NCBI RefSeq assembly: GCF_008830365.1
Contig: NZ_WBKI01000001.1
Coordinates: forward strand, 1,302,001-1,366,000
Direction of reading: 5' to 3'
Length of the DNA: 64,000 bases
Source: Serratia proteamaculans
GTDB lineage: Bacteria > Pseudomonadota > Gammaproteobacteria > Enterobacterales > Enterobacteriaceae
Part shown: positions 58,080 through 64,000 of the stretch, piece by piece
How the letters are laid out: the number at the start of each line of letters is the position of its first letter
Numbering within the stretch: position 1 is the stretch's first letter
Translations under genes and position numbers: made by a program
Notes under the pieces: generated by a model
Database searches by the model: none
What the model was told of the DNA's origin: nothing
What the model saw: the letters and a program-made list of their open reading frames with translations, nothing else

Positions 58080-58452
58080 GCAGGCAAGGCTGAGATTGTT
58101 GCTCATAATCACAAGCTTAATAGCATCCCCTTCAGGGCTTGCACAGTTTAAGCAAATGTATAGCCCAGAGTCACAGCTTAAAAACTACGCACTTAGCGCC
58201 TGCATTGCCGAAGGTTATTCAGCAGCAGAGGTGAAAAATGACACCGCGGCCGCCGCTTGAGGCTATACCGAGTTTGGTGATTACTCCCTTGAAGCGCACA
58301 CCGCAGTTCGCAAACTCGCCAAGCAATTTTTGGCACGTCAGTACGACAGCATGTCAGGTGAACCGATGACGATGGCAAAATGTATCGACCTTTACCATAG
58401 CCAAGAACTAAAACAAATAATAAGTAAGTACAAAGGCAAAGACGACAGCTAG
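58072..58452 (+). pseudogene. Third Tai4/Rap-like immunity gene, broken by one TGA
   Basis: Frame from ATG 58072 to TAG 58450-58452 (126 codons plus stop) is open except for a single TGA at 58258-58260, codon 63. Signal peptide at the N-terminus (RLLLIITSLIASPSGLAQ). Before the TGA: LSACIAEGYSAAEVKNDTAAAA; after: GYTEFGDYSLEA ... AKCIDLYHSQEL, which closely mirrors the tai4 NCLRLYHSTEL. A single-base change (for example from GGA or CGA) explains it. Either a very recent pseudogene or a sequencing error. The truncated 62-codon product would lack the second Cys. Confidence 0.85.
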
Positions 58453-58515
58453 CTTTTATAAGTGCTCTTGATTTCCGAATTAAAATTAAAATAGTTCATA
58501 AAAAACTCATAAACC

Positions 58516-58549
58516 GGCTTACCAAAATAGCCGCTAATTTTGGTAAGCC
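58516..58549. terminator. Long hairpin upstream of fha
   Basis: GGCTTACCAAAAT (58516-58528), 8-nt loop, ATTTTGGTAAGCC (58537-58549): a perfect 13-bp stem. No T run on either side, so a processing or stabilising element or a bidirectional factor-dependent stop; it closes the AT-rich effector/immunity island. Confidence 0.55.
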
Positions 58550-58602
58550 AAACACCGAAATAATAACTAACTGCAATACATCCTAATCAGCAGGAATGCC
58601 TT

Positions 58603-60348
58603 ATGCGATTTTCTATTGTGAAAAATAAAAGTGGCCAGGTTGCGCCACAGAGTAGCTGCGACTTTTTGCCGCCCGGCGGCACCATTGGCCGTAGCGTGGA
58701 CAACAACCTGGTGCTGCCGGACGAAGAGCGCGCCATCTCCCGGCTGCAGGCGATCGTACATATTTCTGCTGACGGCGAATGCCGCGTGACCAACCGCGGT
58801 AACGTCACCCGTATGCTGCTGAACGATATCCCGCTGGAGCGTGGCCGTCAGGTCGAACTGCAGGATGGGGACATTCTCGGCATCGACGATTACCAGATCC
58901 AGGTCACCTCCCTGCAGCAACAGGCTGCACCGCAAGCACAACCGGCGGTCAAAAACGTCGATACCGCTTCGGCCCCCGTCCCGGTAGCGACGGCCAAAGA
59001 AAAATCGGCAGCCCCTATCCCGAATGAAATCTGGGACAGCCTGGTAGAAGAGTTCACACCGAGTACTGCCGCCCCAGCAGCCCAGACGCCAGTCATCAAT
59101 CAGGATCACCACCCGCTGCTGGAAACCCCAGAGCCCGAACGGAACCCGGTGGACCCGCTGGCACAGTTGGCACAGTTGGCTGGCAACGTCGAGTTACGTC
59201 AACTGCAAACGCAACAAACCGATCCGACGGCGCTGTTTAATACCGACGCGACCTTCGAGCGCGATCCTATTTTGGCCGATACCACCCCGAGTGCACTGTT
59301 GACCGAACAGCGCCAGACAGCTCGTCAACCTGCGCAGGTCAAACCCTCGACGGTAGAAAGTCACGAACAGGAGCTCGATCCGTTGGCGTTGTTTGGCGGT
59401 TCTTCCACTCCCGCATCGCCGGAGGCATTGAACAGCAACGATCCCCTCGGTCTGCTGATGGGCAGTGCCGTCCCTCTGACACAGCCGGAGGTACCCCAGC
59501 CACCGTTGCAACAGCCGGCAATGGCAGCTCGCGAGGAAACACCTCAACCCAAAGCCGCGCCGCAGCCGGTCGCACAGCCAACGCCGCTACCGCAACCTGA
59601 GCCACAATATCCCCCCCCGGTTCAGCCAACCACCGCTCAACCGCGTCCGCGTCCGGCCAACCGCCTGGGTATCGATCCGATCGCCTATCAGTCCGCACGC
59701 ACTCAACATGGTCCAGTAACTAGCGGCGAACAGTTGGAAGGCCCACTGTTGGCGGCACTCCTGCAAGGGGTTGGTCTGGATGATCTACAGCCACAGCCGC
59801 ACTTTGATGAGCAACAGCTCCGTCAGGCCGGTCGGTTGCTGAGCCTCTTTTCTCAGGGCACCGTCGCTCTGCTGTCTTCACGCTCGATCCTTAAGCGTGG
59901 CGTGAAGGCCGAGATGACCATGATCCTCGATGAGGCCAATAACCCATTCAAACTGCTGCCTTCGGGCAAGACGGTGTTGATGCAGATGTTCGGCAGCAAA
60001 ATGCCGGGGTTTATGCCGCCAGAACAGGCGGTACGTGACGCGCTGATCGACCTGCAGGCACACCAGCTAGGCATGATCGCCGGTATTCGCGCCATCATCG
60101 CCGCCATGTTGCAGTCGTTCAACCCGGATCGTCTCGAAGAAGAAGCGCGTAAGGAAGGCGCGGCCCCTCGCCTGTCGCTGCCCGCCAGCCGCAAGGCGGC
60201 CCTGTGGGATTACTTCGTAAAAAGCTATCAGCAGACCTCTGGCGAAATCGAGGACGACTTCCACACCCTGTTCGGCGAAGCCTTCCTGCACGCCTATGAC
60301 GTTGAAGTGAATCAATATAAAGACTCACAGACCCAACCGGATGCGTAA
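58603..60348 (+). CDS. fha: T6SS FHA-domain scaffold protein (Fha/TagH)
   Basis: 581 aa. The N-terminal FHA domain spans about residues 5-105 with the phosphothreonine-binding residues G29-R30-S31 and ISRLQA (45-50). A Pro/Gln-rich low-complexity linker (about 105-355) leads to the C-terminal TagH/ImpI domain (LEGPLLAALLQGVGLDD ... FLHAYDVEVNQYKDSQ). Fha is the phospho-target of PpkA and promotes T6SS assembly. TAATG overlap with pppA, linking it to the phosphatase. Confidence 0.92.
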   Translation: MRFSIVKNKSGQVAPQSSCDFLPPGGTIGRSVDNNLVLPDEERAISRLQAIVHISADGECRVTNRGNVTRMLLNDIPLERGRQVELQDGDILGIDDYQIQVTSLQQQAAPQAQPAVKNVDTASAPVPVATAKEKSAAPIPNEIWDSLVEEFTPSTAAPAAQTPVINQDHHPLLETPEPERNPVDPLAQLAQLAGNVELRQLQTQQTDPTALFNTDATFERDPILADTTPSALLTEQRQTARQPAQVKPSTVESHEQELDPLALFGGSSTPASPEALNSNDPLGLLMGSAVPLTQPEVPQPPLQQPAMAAREETPQPKAAPQPVAQPTPLPQPEPQYPPPVQPTTAQPRPRPANRLGIDPIAYQSARTQHGPVTSGEQLEGPLLAALLQGVGLDDLQPQPHFDEQQLRQAGRLLSLFSQGTVALLSSRSILKRGVKAEMTMILDEANNPFKLLPSGKTVLMQMFGSKMPGFMPPEQAVRDALIDLQAHQLGMIAGIRAIIAAMLQSFNPDRLEEEARKEGAAPRLSLPASRKAALWDYFVKSYQQTSGEIEDDFHTLFGEAFLHAYDVEVNQYKDSQTQPDA

Positions 60349-61121
60349 TGAATATCACTATAGCCTCTACCTCCAATCAGGGCGGCCGCGCCTCTAATCA
60401 GGATCAGACCGGCGAAGTGGTCGGCAACCGCGCAGCCTGTTTCGTGGTTTGTGACGGCATCGCCGGTTTTCCCGGCGGGGACATCGCCGCCAAGCTGGCA
60501 CACGACACCATCCTGCAAAACTTCGACGGAGAAAAGCACCTGAACGCCCAGAACATTCGCCAACACATTTCCAGTGCCAATGCCGCCATCCACCAGCAGC
60601 AGCGACAGGCGCATGAGTACAGCAAGATGGGCACCACACTGGTCAGCCTGTTTATCGATCGTGATTACCAACTGGCCTATTGGGCGCACGCCGGTGACAG
60701 TCGTCTGTATCTGTTCCGCCGCGGCTATTTGTATTCGGTCACCACCGACCACAGCCTGATCCAGCAAATGCAGGACGCCGGCTACCAGACCAGCGGCATC
60801 AACAGCAATTTGCTGTATTTCGCCCTGGGCCTGAATGAAGAGCGCGACGCCACCTACAGCGACGTGTTGCAACTGGAAGATGGCGACGTCTTTCTGCTGT
60901 GCACCGACGGCTTTTGGCACAGTTTTACCCAGTCGGAACTGGAACAATCGCTGCATATGGTCAACTCCCCCAGCGAGTGGATTGCCCTGATGGAGCAAGC
61001 ATGGAAGAAAAATAATAACAGCGATAACTACAGCGCTATCGCCGTCTGGATTGGCTCACCGCAGGAAACCACCCTGCTGCATTCGCTGGCGGATGCAGAG
61101 CGGTTTTTGTCCCGCGACTGA
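60348..61121 (+). CDS. pppA: T6SS protein phosphatase PppA (PP2C family)
   Basis: 257 aa. PP2C motifs: R14 and NQD (17-19), VVCDGIAGFPGGD with the metal Asp36, GTTLVSLFIDRD, and AHAGDSRLYLFRRGYLYSVTTDHS. The usual DGMGG is DGIAG here, a tolerated variant. PppA removes the phosphate from Fha and dampens firing. A PpkA-type kinase is expected downstream beyond the window. Confidence 0.93.
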   Translation: MNITIASTSNQGGRASNQDQTGEVVGNRAACFVVCDGIAGFPGGDIAAKLAHDTILQNFDGEKHLNAQNIRQHISSANAAIHQQQRQAHEYSKMGTTLVSLFIDRDYQLAYWAHAGDSRLYLFRRGYLYSVTTDHSLIQQMQDAGYQTSGINSNLLYFALGLNEERDATYSDVLQLEDGDVFLLCTDGFWHSFTQSELEQSLHMVNSPSEWIALMEQAWKKNNNSDNYSAIAVWIGSPQETTLLHSLADAERFLSRD

Positions 61122-61151
61122 GTCAGGTACACATTTACAGCAAGGTTCCCT

Positions 61152-62138
61152 ATGAAATACTGGATGCCCGGATTTATCGCCCTGATGGCGATACCGGCCG
61201 CGCAGGCGGCGAATTATCGCTTGGTCTACTCCCCCAGCCAGAAGCTGGAGGTGTTTATCGACGACGTCAAAAATAGCCAACCGGCCAGTTGGTGCAGCAA
61301 AACCATCCCGCTGCGCATCGTTTCGGCGCAGAGCAAAGATCCCGCCGTGCTGGATGACTTCCTGCCCCGCGTCGGCAATCTGCTGGCCAAGCAATGCGCC
61401 AAGGCCAGCCAACTGCCCTGGACGCTGACCGACAAGCGCGGTGAAAAACTGGCGTCCGGCGAAGCCAGCAAGGCACGGGGCTGGAGGCCGGTGCAAAAAC
61501 AGCAGGCCGTCGAGCCGATGACTCCCCCACCGCCGGTGATCCCGCCTGCCGTGGCGATCACCTCTCCCCAGGCAGACAGTGCACCGGTACCCCAATTTGA
61601 CCTGCCGCAGGGCTGTCATTTCCGCACTTACTGGAACGAAGAAACCAACGGCAGCGCGCTGTTCATCCCGAGCGGCGACGCACTGCGCTGTGGTGAGGAC
61701 GGCGGGTTAAACGGCAATAGCAGCGTGACTTTGCAGCAAAATGGCAAAACCGCTTCGCCGGTGCTGTCATTCTACCGGGGCTACCCGCTGGTGAAGATCA
61801 ACGTCGGCGATCACCCCTTGAGCGTGGTCAGTGCCAACGTGCAGCGGCTGGTGCTCGGCGCCAACCCGCAGGCTCCGGGCAGTTTCCTGCTGCTACCTTT
61901 CGCACCGCAGCTGCACGCCTGGTCGTTTAATGGCGAAGTGATCGTCGAAATGCCCCGTGAACAAGCCGCAGATACCAACAAAATCAAACAACGCATTGAA
62001 CAGGTACAACGTGCCTGGCAGCCGCTGCTGACCAACCCGGCCACGCCACTGAGTTTCAAACTGGTGGAAAAGCTCGCCGGCGATCGGGTCGATCCTGCCA
62101 GTGGCAGCTACCTGTCGGTTAACGACGCCACTCACTGA
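61152..62138 (+). CDS. T6SS-cluster periplasmic protein of unknown family
   Basis: 328 aa, Sec signal MKYWMPGFIALMAIPAAQA, one Cys pair early (about residue 40 and 78) and further Cys in CHFRTYWNEETNGSALFIPSGDALRCGEDGG. A Pro-rich hinge at about 120-150 divides two halves. I do not recognise the family. It lies between pppA (30 nt) and tagJ (17 nt), so it is part of the operon. Exported and non-lipidated; may act at the envelope, but no function can be assigned from sequence. Confidence 0.75.
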   Translation: MKYWMPGFIALMAIPAAQAANYRLVYSPSQKLEVFIDDVKNSQPASWCSKTIPLRIVSAQSKDPAVLDDFLPRVGNLLAKQCAKASQLPWTLTDKRGEKLASGEASKARGWRPVQKQQAVEPMTPPPPVIPPAVAITSPQADSAPVPQFDLPQGCHFRTYWNEETNGSALFIPSGDALRCGEDGGLNGNSSVTLQQNGKTASPVLSFYRGYPLVKINVGDHPLSVVSANVQRLVLGANPQAPGSFLLLPFAPQLHAWSFNGEVIVEMPREQAADTNKIKQRIEQVQRAWQPLLTNPATPLSFKLVEKLAGDRVDPASGSYLSVNDATH

Positions 62139-62155
62139 TTATTAAGGAAAGCCCC

Positions 62156-62971
62156 GTGAAATCATTAGCAAACATGTTGCAAGGCGGCTCGGTCAGCGCG
62201 GCTATCGGCGCAGTGGAAAGTGAAATTAAAGCGCGACCGGCGGATGCCAATCTACGTGCCGCGCTGGTGCAACTGCTGTGCATCAGCGGTAACTGGCAGC
62301 GCGCCAACGCACAACTGAAATCCTGGCAGGCTCTGAAGCCGATCGCCCAGCCGACCACTTTGCTGTTAATGCAATCGGTCAATGCGGAACAGCAGCGCCA
62401 GGCCGTGTTCGCCGGCGAGGCAGCCCCCGCGCTGCTGCAACAAAATCAGCCCTGGCTGCAACAGATGATCCAGGCCTTACGTCACGATGTCTTGGGTGAA
62501 GCTGAACAGGCGCAGGCATTGCGCGATAGCGCGCTGGAAGCGGCACCGGCCAGTGCCGGGCAACTGACCCTGGATGAACAGCAACAGCCGGTGGCGTTTG
62601 ACTGGCTGACCGACGGTGACGGCCGCCTTGGCCCGGTGTGCGAACTGGCATTGAACGGCACCTATTACTGGCTGCCCTTTGCCAATATCGCGGAAATTCA
62701 GTTCCAGGCACCGCAAAGCGCCATTGACCTGGTCTGGAGCCATGCACTGGTACGGCTGAACGATGGTCGTGAACAGGTTTGCCAACTGCCTGCTCGCTAT
62801 CCGCTGGCCGCAGACAGCGACGATGCCCTGTTGCTCGGCAAACGCACCGAGTGGCTAGCGCTGGGCGAGGGTCCGCACTACGCCGGACTGGGCCTGAAAA
62901 CCTGGCTGAGTGAGAACGATGAGTTCCCGCTGCACAGCCTGCGCCACCTGAGCTTTAACGCGAGCGCCTAA
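62156..62971 (+). CDS. tagJ: T6SS accessory protein TagJ (ImpE)
   Basis: 271 aa from GTG 62156 with AAGGAA upstream. Tetratricopeptide-like helices at the N-terminus (LQGGSVSAAIGAVESEIKARPADANLRAALVQLLCISGNWQRANAQL) followed by the ImpE domain (GRLGPVCELALNGTYYWLPFANIAEIQFQAP). TagJ binds TssB and influences ClpV recruitment in some systems. Two nt before tssE, consistent with tight operon packing. Confidence 0.88.
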   Translation: MKSLANMLQGGSVSAAIGAVESEIKARPADANLRAALVQLLCISGNWQRANAQLKSWQALKPIAQPTTLLLMQSVNAEQQRQAVFAGEAAPALLQQNQPWLQQMIQALRHDVLGEAEQAQALRDSALEAAPASAGQLTLDEQQQPVAFDWLTDGDGRLGPVCELALNGTYYWLPFANIAEIQFQAPQSAIDLVWSHALVRLNDGREQVCQLPARYPLAADSDDALLLGKRTEWLALGEGPHYAGLGLKTWLSENDEFPLHSLRHLSFNASA

Positions 62972-62973
62972 TC

Positions 62974-63549
62974 ATGAACAGCAAGCGGCCAACCCAACAT
63001 GATGATGGCGATCTGCGCCGTCAGGGCTATCGCGCCCGTCAGGACAGCGAGCGCCTGACGTCACGCGACAAAATGGAGCCGGTGCTGCTCGACATGCTGA
63101 CCGACGACCAACCGCTGAAAAAACAGGAAGCGCAGGTGCGCAATCTGGTCTCACACAGCGAACTGCGTCGCCGGGTGTTGCGTGACCTGCAGTGGCTGTT
63201 TAACTGCGTGAACAGCGAATCCAGTCTCGATTTGGGCAACTTCCCGCAGGTGCGGCGATCCACCCTGAACTATGGCATCGCCTCACTGGCCGGCAAGCGC
63301 ATGTCGGATATCGAATGGCAGGATATTCAGCAGGCGCTGACCGAGTCCATCCTCAATTTCGAACCACGCATCCTGCCCGATGGCTTGCAGGTGCGCTGCA
63401 TTTCGGACACCGGCTCGCTGGAGCTGCACAACGTGTTATCGATTGAAATCAAGGGCCGCCTGTGGTGCGTGCCCTATCCGCTTGAGTTTCTGTTCCGTAC
63501 CGACGTGGACCTGGAAAACGGCCACTTCGATCTGAAAGACATAGGGTAA
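62974..63549 (+). CDS. tssE: T6SS baseplate protein TssE (gp25-like)
   Basis: 191 aa. The gp25/lysozyme-like baseplate fold: RDLQWLFNCVNSESSLDLGNFPQVRRSTLNYGIASLAGK and the C-terminal SIEIKGRLWCVPYPLEFLFRTDVDLE. Connects the sheath to the baseplate. The N-terminal 60 residues are basic and somewhat longer than in many TssE proteins. 4 nt before tssF. Confidence 0.92.
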   Translation: MNSKRPTQHDDGDLRRQGYRARQDSERLTSRDKMEPVLLDMLTDDQPLKKQEAQVRNLVSHSELRRRVLRDLQWLFNCVNSESSLDLGNFPQVRRSTLNYGIASLAGKRMSDIEWQDIQQALTESILNFEPRILPDGLQVRCISDTGSLELHNVLSIEIKGRLWCVPYPLEFLFRTDVDLENGHFDLKDIG

Positions 63550-63553
63550 GGCG

Positions 63554-64000
63554 ATGGACAGTAAACTTTTAGATTATTACAACCGCGAGCTGGCCTATCT
63601 GCGCGAGATGGGCGCGGAATTCGCCGAGCAGTATCCGAAAGTGGCGGGCCGCCTCGGCATGCGTGGCATCGACGTGGCGGATCCTTATATCGAGCGTCTG
63701 ATGGAGGGCTTCGCCTTTCTCACTTCGCGCGTGCAACTGAAGATGGACGCGGAGTTTCCACGTTTCTCCCAACGCCTGCTGGAGATTATCTACCCCAATT
63801 ATCTGTCGCCGACGCCGTCGATGGCGATTGCCGAGCTGCAACCGGACAGCAACAAAGGCGACATCAGCAACGGCTTTGTGGTGCCGCGCGGCACCATGAT
63901 GGACAGCCAGTCGCTGAAAAAAAGCGGCATCACCTGCAGCTATACCACCGCGCACGACGTCACGCTGCAACCTGTGCGGCTGAAAAGCGTCGAGCTGGGC
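63554..64000 (+). CDS. tssF: T6SS baseplate protein TssF, 5' end only
   Basis: ATG 63554; the frame is open to the right edge (149 codons visible). MDSKLLDYYNRELAYLREMGAEFAEQYPKVAGRLGMRG is the TssF/VasA N-terminal signature. The C-terminal majority lies outside the window; tssG is expected next. Confidence 0.95.
   Translation, partial: MDSKLLDYYNRELAYLREMGAEFAEQYPKVAGRLGMRGIDVADPYIERLMEGFAFLTSRVQLKMDAEFPRFSQRLLEIIYPNYLSPTPSMAIAELQPDSNKGDISNGFVVPRGTMMDSQSLKKSGITCSYTTAHDVTLQPVRLKSVELG

Overview
The window reads as chromosomal DNA of an enterobacterium close to Serratia. Nearly every flagellar and chemotaxis protein aligns by eye with its E. coli/Salmonella counterpart. The fli, flg, flh, che and mot blocks are contiguous, as in Serratia and Yersinia, not scattered as in E. 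coli. ERIC-type repeats are present, and the type VI secretion (T6SS) locus has the TagF/Fha/PppA layout with a Tae4-type amidase known from Serratia marcescens. Species is not determinable from sequence alone; my guess is the S. liquefaciens/proteamaculans/plymuthica group.

Layout. (1) 1-9642, plus strand: 3' end of fliF, then fliGHIJK and fliLMNOPQR, i.e. the C-ring, the ATPase complex and most of the export gate. (2) 9643-10719: AT-rich spacer with one candidate 43-aa basic protein, a minus-strand terminator and a full ERIC element. (3) 10720-21038, minus strand: flgBCDEFGHIJ and flgKL (rod, hook, rings, hook-filament junction), with a second ERIC and a sigma-28 promoter in front of flgK and a run of hairpins between flgG and flgH. 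(4) 21199-22783, plus: flgA, then flgMN behind a near-consensus sigma-28 promoter. (5) 23016-23685, plus: a HigB/HigA-type toxin-antitoxin pair inserted in the flagellar block. (6) 23689-39561, minus: flhDC, motAB, cheAW, two chemoreceptors (Tsr-like and Tap-like), cheRBYZ and flhBAE. (7) 39562-42864: a long flhDC control region with a perfect CRP palindrome, a Cnu/Hha-like gene, uspC and curA. (8) 42908-43418: decayed remnants of pcp and of a LysR-type regulator. (9) 44689-64000, plus: a T6SS cluster that runs off the window (SH3 lipoprotein, tssJKLM, tagF, tssABC, tae4-tai4, hcp, two further immunity-like genes of which one is broken, fha, pppA, an unknown periplasmic protein, tagJ, tssE, start of tssF).

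How it works together. FlhDC sits at the top of the flagellar hierarchy and its promoter region carries the CRP site. Class II operons build the basal body and export gate. FlgM holds sigma-28 until the hook is finished, after which promoters such as those at flgM, flgK and the first receptor fire. The T6SS genes encode a contractile injection machine, a cell-wall amidase effector with its immunity protein, and part of the phosphorylation switch (Fha, PppA, TagF; a PpkA kinase would be expected beyond the window).

Most notable: a palindromic repeat that appears to supply the Shine-Dalgarno and GTG start of fliP; ERIC elements abutting the stop codons of flgJ and flgL; a hairpin mosaic inside the flgG-flgH spacer; an AT-rich effector/immunity island with three related immunity-like genes, one stopped by a single in-frame TGA; a toxin-antitoxin pair convergent with flhE; and a pcp/LysR scar between the flagellar and T6SS blocks. 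I did not find a wholly new system; these are the parts least explained by known families.
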